Shown here piece after piece: positions 1 through 10,591 of a DNA stretch of 36,429 nt (its first letter is position 1; every line of letters begins with the position of its first letter). The stretch covers positions 1 through 36,429 of the forward strand of contig CAJNOQ010001075.1 of the NCBI GenBank assembly GCA_905250885.1, given 5' to 3'. The notes under the pieces are model-generated. The model did not search any database and was not told where the DNA came from. It saw only the letters and a program-made list of their open reading frames with translations. Origin of the DNA: Didymodactylos carnosus (lineage: Eukaryota; Rotifera; Eurotatoria; Philodinida; Philodinidae). The translations under genes were made by a program, and so were the position numbers.

Positions 1-32
1 ATACCCAGGTGTATATAGTTACATGTGCCTCT

Positions 33-527
33 TAAGGGTACCCCCCCCCCTCTTTTTTGATCCTCTTGAAAACCAGGGAAGCCGATGTTGGATCGGGTTC
101 AAATTTATATCAGAGATAGAATATCAAAAACGAAAATCAATGTATTTTTGCCCAGAATTTTCTGACGTGTTCTTCTATGGATTTTCTGAAGAACTCCAGT
201 TTTCATCAGCTCACATTACGAACCCTCGAAACAATGATCCGATCGAGCCCAAAATTTTACCACAGATACTTCAGACCCTATCTGATGTTAGGTGTTTTCT
301 TTTCGAAAAATATGCTTTCCTTCTCGAGATATCCGAAAAATGCTAAAGATCAGACAAAAAAACTAGTTTTTTTTTGAACCCATAGAAAGACACATTAGAA
401 AATTCTGGGCAAAAATACATTGATTTTCTTTTTCGATGTTCTATCTGATATAAATTTCAGCTCGATCCGACATCGGCTTCCCCGATTTTCAAGAGGGTAA
501 AAAAGAGGGGGCGGGGTACCCTTAAGA
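33..527. mobile_element. TTAA-flanked MITE with ~150-bp inverted repeats
   Basis: Two long inverted arms are visible. The left runs from about 33 to 185 and the right from about 380 to 527. Both begin at the tips TTAAGGGTACCCC / GGGGTACCCTTAA and then share a C-rich tract, CTCTTGAAAA and GAAGCCGATGT; further in they share AAAATCAATGTATTTTTGCCCAGAATTTTCT. The arms differ by a few substitutions and by the length of the C tract. TTAA on both sides is the target-site duplication typical of the piggyBac superfamily (family knowledge). No transposase is encoded, so this is best read as a non-autonomous element. The short open frames inside are products of the repeat, not genes. Confidence 0.7.
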
Positions 528-887
528 ACTATTTGACAAAAATATTGCATGTCAAATGAACAATAGGATACATCTATAGAATCGTCTTTTTATTAATGTA
601 AACCTCTTCGAACTTTGTAATACGTTGCCTGACATATATTTTATACTTGATAGAAAACAAATTGTGGCCAGTTACTCATATGGCTTATGATTATTTTAAA
701 AGTATAAAAAAAATTATAATACGGCTGTAAGAAAAGTGAGAAGAATTTTATAGTGATGGCAAAAGGAATAGCAACGCAGAAATAGGTATATAGCTTTTAG
801 AAAAAAAAACGTTTTCAAGTAATTTGGCTTGTAATACAAATAATATAATTGTAAAAGTTAAAAAAAGCAGCTATTCATACCTAACTT

Positions 888-2037
888 TTATCGATATAAA
901 ACGCTAAAGTATTTCAGATAAAAAATTAATTGATTGTTTTCCTTTTCAATGATAACTGTTGTCAAACTTACGTATCTGTATGAACATATGGTTTTGCTAA
1001 TCTTCTTGGTAATGCCGAAAAATCATTTCCACTTGCACGAAGTATTCGAATCTTTGGTAAAATACCTAATGTTTCAAAATCATGCATTGTCAGATTATTA
1101 TAAGAGACATCAAGTTCCTAGAAGTAAACATTGAAATAACTATCCATTAAGAAATAAACAATTTGATATATACCACAAGTGTCTCATAATCACCAACATT
1201 TAATTTAATATTTTTTATCTGATTAAATGCCAGTGTAAGTTCACTTAAATTTGGAAATGTTTTAAAACCATCTAGACGAGAAGAAATAACAAAGATTCAT
1301 GACAAGATAATGGTGTAATTTGCACATACGAAATGGTAATTGATTTTCACTTGCGTCGATTTTAATCACATTATCAAATAAATAAAAGTCTTCTTCTTTT
1401 ACTTCTTCTAGATCTCTGCCAGATATATTGAGAATAGCAACATTAGCAGGATCTTCAATTGCACAATGATGCATCTAAGTAGAATAAAAATAGTTTCAAC
1501 CTTCACTTTTCTTACTGAAATACAAGAACTCACAATGTAAAATCCGTCAAGTAAATGTTCAACAAGTTTTTCCTTCGGTGGTCGTTTTTTCTTCTTTGTT
1601 TCATCATGAATATTATCGAGATTTGACTGAGTCGTTAATATTGCCGCAAATCGACGGGTTTGTGTGTCACGTAACGCAACCACCCAAGCATAATCAGCTA
1701 CGAGAAAAACAGAAACTTATGAAATTAACATGTGTCTGATCAAACAGAAAAATTCCAATTAGTGAAGCTCCGGGGATATTCTAGGATAAATCTACCAATA
1801 CAATAAAGGACTGCATCACTAGAAAGTTCATTCGTTCTTGTCATGTACTGGATGATTCTTTCTATTAAGACAGTGCAAAAATACACCTATTCTGTTATTA
1901 GTTCATGCGTAATACCCATCATAAAACTTACGATTGGACGTATTTCTCAAAAGATTTCGAACTGGAAAACAATTCAGTGGTAGTTCGAAGGATCCATCAT
2001 CAAATTTCACAAACGGCAGCATGCTTGTAGTTGCCAT
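888..2037 (-). CDS. XRRA1: XRRA1-like leucine-rich-repeat protein, apparently C-terminally truncated
   Basis: Six exons are proposed: 2037-1932, 1697-1534, 1474-1330, 1271-1174, 1117-972 and a short last piece, 903-888. The first five join in consistent phase with GT-AG introns, giving 219 codons plus two bases. The N-terminus has the DDGSFELPLNCFPVRNLLR pattern. The middle has a CAIEDPANVAILNISG stretch followed by VKEEDFYLFDNV, and then leucine-rich repeats (LSELTLAFNQI, LELDVSYNNL, ILRASGNDF). This order matches the start of XRRA1 (X-ray radiation resistance associated 1) as I remember it. The animal protein is several hundred residues longer. Here the last splice runs within a few codons into a stop (…TVLYR, ~224 aa), and no further LRR or C-terminal exon is seen before the element at 1-530. 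Either the gene is truncated or I miss a distant exon. The function of XRRA1 is poorly known. Family identity is good; intactness is doubtful. Confidence 0.7.
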
Positions 2038-2981
2038 TTACGAATGTGTGTCAACGACAACAGACCACCTGCAGGTTTTAGTTACCCATGTAAAAAAAAA
2101 TTCACAGATTTTCACGCAGAGGTAATGGTATAATACACAATCTCATTTCCATCGTTCAAATGAAAACAACACAATCGACATATAATATACAATACTGCAC
2201 CACGCGAATGTTCTATTTCAATAGAGGCCGCTAGAAACTACCTCACAATTTCCTTCTTACAACTTTTTGTTTTTTCTGTATGTTTTCTTTATTTCTTACC
2301 AACAGAAATAGAACAAGAACATCTGTTGGCAAAATTTAAATCTAATTTAACATGTATAATAGTTAAAACTGATAAAATTAAGTTATTTAGAAACCAATGT
2401 GAAAAACAGGTCAATTTCTAAAAGGTTTTTTCACTATAGTTATCTGGTAATAGAAGACATTGTTTCAAACGAAGTTTATACTAAAATTTTCAAACTTTGG
2501 AACTGTAGATATGAAATTATACAATATCGAATTTTGAGTTCAACTTGGCATACTAGTTAAATTCGGAGTTGGCACAGTTAATATTAAAACTGTTTGGGTA
2601 ATTCAAGTCATTATACTGATGATCAGTATTTATGTAATTATACACTATTCATTCGAAGTGAATACTCTGAATACCCTGTTTCGTTTTTTTAAATACCGTT
2701 TCAATTCAAATACATCTTCTTAAGTAGATTAATAACAGTAAGTTATCAACTGTATCTAAGCGATCTCTTTCCCAGTACTTATTATATACTAATACTATTT
2801 TGTTTACTACTTATACTTTAAAAACAATTTAACTAGCAAACCAACTATGTAATGTAAGTGTTTCACCTAATCCTTAGTGTAAAAGATGATGTCGTTTTAC
2901 CAATTTTTTGGATTTTTAGTCGAGCCTTACCAGACCCAATACCGTTTTATTGAATTTATTCAATTATAGTGCTAGTTTCAG
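2038..2981. other. Non-coding, AT-rich; no gene seen
   Basis: The stretch lies between the start of the XRRA1-like gene and the orphan coiled-coil exon. Only short chance frames occur. It should hold the promoter of the XRRA1-like gene, but no defined promoter element could be recognised. A polypyrimidine-free CCTGCAG site about 45 nt upstream of the XRRA1 start could be a 5' leader acceptor, but this is weak. Confidence 0.4.
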
Positions 2982-3169
2982 ATAGAACAGAGAAAACTGA
3001 TTAAGTCTGACATAGAAACTCGGCAGAGATTGGGGATTTTGAATATCGAAAATAAGCAACATTTGAGATCAGAGCTCAAGGCTCGGTACGTGTTTACATC
3101 TTATTACTGATTAGATGTGTATTTTCTTACAATATTAATTAAAATAGTTGCCTTAATGCTCCAGACTAA
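2982..3169 (+). pseudogene. Orphan coiled-coil exon pair (gene fragment)
   Basis: After an acceptor ending TTTCAG at 2981 there is an open, highly charged 104-nt exon (2982-3085) starting IEQRKLIKSD and ending LRSELKAR. It is followed by a GTACGT donor, and a second acceptor (AAAATAG, 3147) leads into RCLNAPD and a TAA at 3169. The codon pattern, splice sites and heptad-like L/I spacing look like the last two exons of a coiled-coil protein. No matching 5' exon was found in the 900 bases upstream; a short frame starting MMSFYQFFGF at about 2887 ends in a stop before the acceptor. It may be a broken gene tail brought in with repeats. The family is not recognised. Confidence 0.35.
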
Positions 3170-3358
3170 TGTAGCATAGTTTTATTCCTTTGTCGAGGAA
3201 CTGTTTGATACGATAAATCTTCTTAGAATGAATTGTTCATGTTTAAACTCAAATAAACTATTAGAAAAAATAACGATGAATTAGACATATCATCAGAAGT
3301 GTAATATTATCTGCTATTACCAGTAATCATGTGTTCTATCGTACTGTATTAGAAAGAC

Positions 3359-3505
3359 TACACTGTAAGGTTTGAAATTATTTATGGAAAATGCTCGGCG
3401 AATTTCAAAGAGGATCTGTAGGAATGCCTAGAGGATTTTTCAGTGTATAGAAAATTGAATTTCTGTTTTAGAAAAACGTCCTTGAATTTCCATAAACAAT
3501 TTTCC
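3359..3505. repeat. Dispersed ~150-bp hairpin repeat, copy 1
   Basis: The arm ATTATTTATGGAAAATGCTC near 3377 is mirrored by GAATTTCCATAAACAATTTTC at 3484-3504. The left end, TACACTGTAAgGTTtGAAAT, reappears almost unchanged at about 34959, where a second copy lies. This is a small non-coding fold-back repeat present at least twice in the window. Confidence 0.6.
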
Positions 3506-3644
3506 CAGCCAGCGTTCCCTTCCTCCTCTCATAACATTTTCCTCTCCAGAAAAAAATTAAGCACAGCTCAATGAAAGTTCTGTCAATTGTTTATGTGATT
3601 TATGTGGGATTGATATAATCAGGATGCTGCCACTACCTATAGAA

Positions 3645-3741
3645 CGTACTTGTGCCGAAGTACTTGAGACAAGTACTCCGCTTGCGTAATGAAGCCGGTA
3701 CTTGTCTTTTTGCCAGAAGTGAATTTACTTGTAAGTACTTG
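3645..3741. repeat. Cluster of GTACTTG motifs
   Basis: Within about 100 bases the heptamer GTACTTG or its complement appears five to six times (for example AAGTACTTGAGACAAGTACT, which is itself palindromic). It lies immediately beside the large palindrome at 3761. It may be part of a transposon end; function unknown. Confidence 0.4.
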
Positions 3742-3760
3742 GATTGTTTTCAAGGTAATA

Positions 3761-3839
3761 TTATTCGAGTGTTTCTCTATTGCCGCTTAGTATACACTTA
3801 AAGTGTATACTAAGCGGCAATAGAGAAACACTCGAATAA
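3761..3839. repeat. Perfect palindrome, 39-bp arms and 1-nt spacer
   Basis: The left arm 3761-3799 and right arm 3801-3839 are exact reverse complements around a single A at 3800. The arm core is GCCGCTTAGTATACACTT. Such a structure can extrude as a cruciform. A second, smaller hairpin follows at about 3850-3884 (CAGAAAAGTG … CACTTTTCTG). It sits at the outer edge of the fold-back element that starts near 3885. Confidence 0.9.
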
Positions 3840-3884
3840 AACTTGACATCAGAAAAGTGAGTGACTATGTCATCCACTTTTCTG

Positions 3885-5080
3885 TATTGTTCATTAAGGA
3901 AAGTGGATGAATTTGCTTTGCTGTTAGAAATAGTTATCAAAGTCAGGAGCAATATTTTTAATGTATTTTTATTGGTGAGAAAACGTTTAGAGGGATGAGA
4001 ATACTTGCGAATACTTTCGAATACCTAACAATACGCGAATCGGCTTTTTCCCCCTTAGACATAAACATGCGACACATTATATTTAACTGTGAAGAAAAAT
4101 CAAGTTATTTGATTTGTACGTACAATATGATAGTCGTCATATAATTAAATGATGCTTGATTCTTATTATGTGAGACATTGTATAAATATATCTTCGTTTT
4201 TTTCTCCTTCATGCTACTGACGACAATATGATACTTTGATGAGAAATTTGTAGAAATGATCATTATATAGGCTAAAAAGGTATTTCCGTTATCCATTCAC
4301 TCTTTTTTATATGTGCGTTCTTCTACTAACGGGTGGGCCAGAAATCATGACACACTTTTGTTCTCTTTTCTCCCAAGCACAACTGAGATTCCATTCTAAA
4401 CTTATTCGATAGAGAATTTTCTGCTCTACAAAATCCATTATCTTCTTTCATTACATACTATTTCATTATTTTAGAAAATAGTGCAGAAGAATAATTGCGA
4501 CGGAAGGAACAGGTTATAATTACTTTTGTACTTGATCTAATTGATTAGTTAATAACGGTTCTACTAGCTATTCATCACAGATACTTTCTGTAAAGAATTC
4601 GTCTTCATTAATTAATCCGCATGAGAAATAAAATTTTTCCTAACATTTTGCCACTAAGAACGGATGATCCTGAAATGATGGTGTTATTCATGTATCTATT
4701 TTTATCTATATCCCGTATGGTTTCAAGACTTCATTCTGACTTTAGAAAACAGAAAATTTTCTGCTCTACAAAATCGCATTGTAATATCGCGTAGGATTTT
4801 GTCGCGTAGGATCGACTGTCATATTGTACGCACAAATCAAATAACTTGATTTTTCTTCACAGTAAAATATAATGTGTCGCATGTTTATATCCAAGGGGGG
4901 AAAAGCCGATTCGCGTATCCAGAATTCTTATATACTCGAAAGTATTCGTAGATATTCGCAAGTATTCTCATCCCTCTAAAAGTTTTCTCACCAATAAAAA
5001 TACGTTAAAAATATTGCTCTTAACTTTGATAACTATTTCTAACAACAAAGAAAATTCATCCACTTTCCTTAATGTACAAT
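3885..5080. mobile_element. Fold-back element with ~250-bp inverted arms
   Basis: The left arm, about 3885-4135, and right arm, about 4813-5080, are diverged reverse complements. Matching landmarks are CATTAAGGAAAGTGGATGAA, CACCAATAAAAATA, CATGCGACACATTATA and CAAGTTATTTGATTTGT. The roughly 680-bp spacer has no gene. It contains a short direct repeat, ATTTTCTGCTCTACAAAATC, near 4416 and 4755. No transposase or clear target duplication is seen. Divergence between the arms suggests an old, non-autonomous element. Confidence 0.75.
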
Positions 5081-7347
5081 ATATCATATTCTAAAAATAC
5101 TTTACTTTGGATTTTTCTCTGGGTCAATAACCCACATGTTGGTGGATGTTATCTACGTCAATTCCATCCATCCGGCAATCCAAGGTGCAGTGGGCAGTGA
5201 TGCGGAGATTTAGTGGAAAAATGAAAGTGAGCATTTTTTGTTCTGAGATAGTAAATGATAATATTCATATTGTGGGCTATCTTTTCGTAATAAGAATTTT
5301 TTGTTTAAGTTGTATAGTGTTGGAAAAAGTCATATACCAAAAAAGGGTCAAACATCACCATATTTTCCTGAAATCAAAAATCTTCTCTTGGGGAAATATT
5401 TTTCCGATCTAAATTTTCCTGTTAACAAGTCCTCGGAAAATCAGCTCGTCAGTGTGATGTATTTTCCACCTTTTCCCAATGTTCTATAAAACTGAGAAAT
5501 CTTCCATATACTCTCATAGGTCTTGTAGACTTGCAGTAAATGCAACTTTTTATCTGGATTTCACAATAGGTTTGTCATGTAAAATCCATTTATTTCTAGC
5601 AGAAATATATTTTTAATCAAAAGAAATGGCATATTCGAAATCAACGCGTCAAACTATCGAACGCTCTGTACTACGAAATTGTTAAGAAAGAAAAGTTTAT
5701 TTCAACTTAATGTTTCTAGATTTTTCCAGTTCTCGAGAAAAACGTTAACATCAGCGATACTCATTAACAGTCTGAGTGTGCAAAACTTTTATATATCCGC
5801 AGGGTAAGTCCAAATTATCCGCTTAGCACGAAACTTACTCCTGTCATTTCTGCGTTTAAATTTGAGAATATAATATTTGTTGTTAATAATATTGCGTTGT
5901 AAGTGTGCGTTGTTTGACTAGCATTTTTCCTGCTTTTTTCAGAATCCCACATTACCCGAAAGTATAGATTAACTTGTGCACTGGAAGCTTCACAATTTGG
6001 GTGACCAAACGAATAAGCAGTGTAGTCTGGATGATAGCGCTCAATCCGCTGAACATTTTTATACCACCTTCTTCTCTCAATTACCGCATTATTTCTCGAA
6101 AAGTTACACAAAAACGATTTTTTTTCACAGCTCTAACAATTTTTTCCCTTTTTCTGTTACATCACATCACACATTTTTGCTTTAGAAAGCGATGTGAACA
6201 TGTGTTCAACGGTTATATATTCTTCATATATCATAACTAGTACTCACGTGCATATATGTAACTGATGATCATATGATCAAAAGTACTCTCTGAAAATTAA
6301 TATTGTTGAAACGTAATTTTGAATTATTAAAATATCTTATTTTTGTGTCTACTCTTGTAAACAAAAATGACATAAATAGCTACTAATAAAAGTAAAGAAG
6401 AAAACGAATCAAAACAAAATAAGTGCGTAACAGAGTTGGAGTTGAACTTAGCTGGAGTTGACCATCTCTGCATTAAAATAATCAACAATGCCAACATCGT
6501 CTTTTGGCATAATCCATTGGCAACTAAACAAGATTTTATAGTGTAGTAGATTGTGGTCAATAAATTCATTTGTAATTAAGAAAGATAATATCAAATTGTA
6601 AATAAAATTTGTCGTTGACATGCATTTACTCAGACTAAAGCAAGTCATAACGTTGCTATCATCATCGCATACATTTATTCACATGTTCAAATTAAACAAA
6701 AATGAAAACAAACAGAAAATACGTACATGTAGAAAACACATTAACAACAACAAAAAAAGTAAAATTTTTTTGTAGAATTAAAGAACAATCAAAGAATATA
6801 ACAACAAAATAAAAATAATACTGTGGAAGACAAACAGAGCAAGAAAAAATAGACAACCAGATAACATCTTCTCTCTTCATACAAAGATCTTTGATGCATC
6901 AAATTAGCATTCAATAATAACATGAATGGAAATCAACCTACAAAAACGAGATTTTTAAAAAAATGTGCTCTTTGCTTGGAAAAGAAAGCAACATAAATGT
7001 ATAGTTGTTCAAATTTTGTGAATGATGACTAATAGAATTAAATAAGAAAATGGAATGTACAAAATAATCTATATTTACAGAGGGAAAAAAAATAAAATAA
7101 ACGTTTGTTCCGACGACAGAAAATAAAAAATAAATGCTAAAATGTGTGCACAAAAACATTATTTTGAAACAAAATTCAATGAAAATATGTTGTTGTTGTT
7201 TTATGTGATAACAGCAGTTCTAAATAAAGAGATAGAAATTTGATGGTTATAACATCGTGGACGGGAATACTCTTTAGGCCAGATACATCAAAAATATATC
7301 GAGTTGCACGCGTTTCGAATAACAGAAATAAATCAGTTATACGACTC
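5081..7347. other. Non-coding stretch downstream of Rabin8; two exon-like islands
   Basis: No complete gene could be built here. Two islands on the minus strand look somewhat protein-like: about 5955-6125 (…RRRWYKNVQRIERYHPDY…) and about 6448-6530 (…MPKDDVGIVDYFNAEM…). They may be decayed exons and are discussed as a finding. The remainder is AT-rich filler and the expected 3' flank of Rabin8. Confidence 0.35.
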
Positions 7348-9642
7348 TCATAAACCAAGACGAGCATAGGCCATTTGTTTTCTTAATTCAATAATTTTAT
7401 TGTAACGACTACGAGCTAAAAAATAAGACACATATAACTTATTTAAGACAATCATCTCTCATAGCTTTTTTAGTTTCACCGTTAAGTGTCTAAGTATAGT
7501 CTTAGAAAAATTATACAGACATCTCTGACAATAGAAGCATATGAATCATTTCTCTATGGAGTTATTTTCTTTGTTAATTATCTTACTGTCTGTTTTGACC
7601 AAACCATTTTGAACATGACGAATATAAGTGAAAAAATCGCAAACACTTGCAATCTAGAACAGAAATAAACTATCGGTGTTTTGTGACTATTCATTGGATT
7701 CAAACACTTACTCTATTTCTTGAAAGATGTGATAATGGATACCAATCACCTTTTTCACCTAATCTTATACGATAATCACATTGACACAAGTCACCAGTTA
7801 GGGAGCAAACTCTTCAAAAAAAAATGTTAATTCCTTATAATTGATTAATAATGAAAATTAACAATAAACTTACTTCATCGCTTCTTCTGGCGTTCTAGGA
7901 TGAAAAGCTTCAATTATCACCTCATTACGTTCAATAGCGTTGATTATACGTGTGGAAAGCTAGGAAAAAATAATTGAAGGAATAAAAAAAAGTTCATCAT
8001 AAACACACACACACACACACTTTATTTACCTCAGCGTTTGGAAAGGATAAACATGGACCAATGTCTTCGTTATATACACGATGCATAAACGCAGAAGAAT
8101 AACGTTCAATAGTTGGATTTTCTTCCCATCTGGCAAATTCTCGTAGAATAACGTTATTAACCTGAAGATAAAATTTAAATGTCAAATAGAGTATTATCAA
8201 GCAAATTTAAGAGCCATAAGCGATTAAAAAATAATATATACAATTAGCTGCTACTCTTTAATATGAAAAAGCTAATTGTATTAAAAAAATAATCATAATT
8301 TATTATGAAGCAATAACGAAATAAAAAAACAAGCGAAACAAATAGACTCAAATTTCAACTCTCTTTCATAGTATATCACACTTGCCTAACTATTATTTGA
8401 AAATTTGGATGAGAGATTACCTTTCAAAAGTGAAACAAAGGAATCTTTTTAAAGCAGTACCCATCAAAAAAAAAACTAATAATAACAACAATAATAGATT
8501 GGCATCGTTAATTCTGTGTTAGGTCAAGAACAAAACTCTTTCCTTCTTACCAATGGCCAATTATCCTGACAACGAAAACAAAATTCAAACCATTTATTTA
8601 AACATTTATCATCATTACTTACATCATTCATATCGGAATTTTGTTCATAATCATTATTAATATTTGAAAAATTCGTTGTAGACCATGACTGTAAATCAGA
8701 AGATGATCGAATATGTTGTTTACATTTGTCTTTGAGTTTTTTGGATAATGGGACTGATGGAGAAGATGAAGATGTTGAAATTATTGATGATTGATCAAAA
8801 TTTGAAGATGAAATTGAATGTGAAGTCGCTAATATTGAATTAGATGGTGTAGTTGAAAGAGAGTTTGATGAACGAGAAGTAGATGATATTGACGAACGAC
8901 AACTATTTACGATGTCTTTTAACTCCGTAACAGTTTTTTTCAATTGAGAATTTTCAACTAGTAATGCTTCGATCTAATAAAAATAGAAAAAAAACGTTTC
9001 TATTTCTGAGAAAATATTGATATTTAAATTAATTTACAGTTTGATTAGCCACTTTTAATTTTTGTTCAGTGTTACTTTGAGCTCGTTTTGCGTCTTCTAC
9101 CATTAAATGTGCAGACTACAAAAAAAAAATTAATAGAGAATTAAAGAGTAATTAAATGCAACAATAATATATTTTACATACCTCAAAGAGGGATGCTGTT
9201 AGATCTTGAATTTCTTTATCAACATTTTCTCTTAATTCACTAGCACGACGAACTTCATCGTCTTTTTGTTTCAAATCCTATAAACGAATTAAAGAAAAAC
9301 AATACTATTTCCTCTAAAAACATAAAATATTATTCTTTTTTTTTCTACCTCTTTAACACGTTTCAATTCATCAAATAAAACAGTATGTGATAAAGTATCT
9401 CCACTGCTCATTGTTGTATTTAAACAACCATTCGGACTAGTCACACTGTCCAGACTGAATGCACTATATTAAAAAACAATAGAAAAATGATTTCAATTTC
9501 ATGAATTTTTATTGATAATTAGAGTAAATATATCTTTTAATACATACCTATCTACACTATTTGCATCACTTGCATCACTTCGATTTTGATAGCCACATGT
9601 TTCATGTGAAACAAGAAGATGATTTTCCAACGAATGTTCCAT
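7348..9642 (-). CDS. RAB3IP: Rabin8-like guanine nucleotide exchange factor (Sec2 domain)
   Basis: Ten exons are proposed: 9642-9548, 9463-9349, 9277-9182, 9115-9038, 8973-8551, 8161-8030, 7959-7874, 7811-7712, 7653-7587 and 7415-7348. All phases agree, giving 419 aa plus TGA. Residues about 60-160 form the Sec2-type coiled coil; the signature DLTASLFESAHLMVEDAKRA is the part that contacts and opens the Rab GTPase in this family. A Ser/Thr-rich, probably disordered linker follows (about 160-235). The conserved C-terminal half carries FARWEENPTIER, YNEDIGPCLSF, CDYRIRLGEKGDWY and FFTYIRHVQNGL, and ends ELRKQMAYARLGL. Known role: in animals Rabin8 activates Rab8 (GRAB, the paralogue, acts likewise) in exocytosis and ciliary membrane traffic, downstream of Rab11. 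Length is between human RAB3IL1 and RAB3IP, and the single gene may stand for both. An AG acceptor lies 11 nt before the ATG. Confidence 0.93.
8003..8020. repeat. (AC)9 microsatellite
   Basis: Nine AC units in the intron between the exon ending at 8030 and the exon starting at 7959 of the Rabin8-like gene. Confidence 0.95.
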
Positions 9643-10550
9643 CTAATAAATATCTAAAATAAAAATAAACAAAAACTCCTATATAATAGGTTTTTAATTT
9701 TTACTAAATTTATGTGAACACTATTTCATCTAGTGTATGGTAAAAGAGTACATTTTCTTTCTAGATATATCATTCTGATATGCACATCATAACACACTCA
9801 TTTTAAACATAACGAATATCAAAATGACACAGTTAGTGCTAGCGGTGTTCACAATATTTATTACTCTTTTTTTAAACTCTTCTACTCTACCTCAGTTATA
9901 TCATCATAAATTTGTTTCTAACTTCAGTCATTGTTACGCATCATTGCTCAAAATGCTCTAAACTTAGTTGTAATAATAGAGAGAAACCAAAACATTTTTA
10001 CCATATTCCTTTTTTAACAAAAAAATTTGACATTCCATAAATCTATTTTTGTTTTTAAAGGTTATTTATTAACAACTTTTAACTAGTCTGTCTATCTATC
10101 TTCACGCTAGTATAAAATTGAAAAATCTTTTTTTTACATACATACAAAGAGGATGCATTCTATAATCAAAATTGATTGATTGTAAACGACACTCAACTAA
10201 AGAAAGAATAAAAGTATCGTTATTCATATCTTCTCTCTTTTCGCATAATTTAGCTATCAGTTCCAATCTATTTTCTCTTATTCACATACTATTATACTAC
10301 GCCACACTTTTCTTTTTTTGTATCTTGTGTTCCCATACGATTGAATATAGAAATGATGTTTTTTTAATCAAAATTGTATAACACGAAAATACACACACCA
10401 AATTATTATTTTTTTTTCCTCTTTTGTTCTTTATATTAAAGTGGAATGTCGATATGCGCCGTTCGACAAGAGATATCGCAGATTGAATTTCCCAGTAGAG
10501 CGAAGAATTAAAAAAATGAAATAAAATAAAACGTACAATCTCTGTATGAG

Positions 10551-10591
10551 TATATATATATATATATATAATCATATATATATATATATAT
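10551..10591. repeat. (TA)n microsatellite with one interruption
   Basis: Two TA runs, 10551-10570 and about 10574-10591, are separated by ATCA. They are self-complementary and lie about 0.9 kb upstream of the Rabin8 start. Confidence 0.9.
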
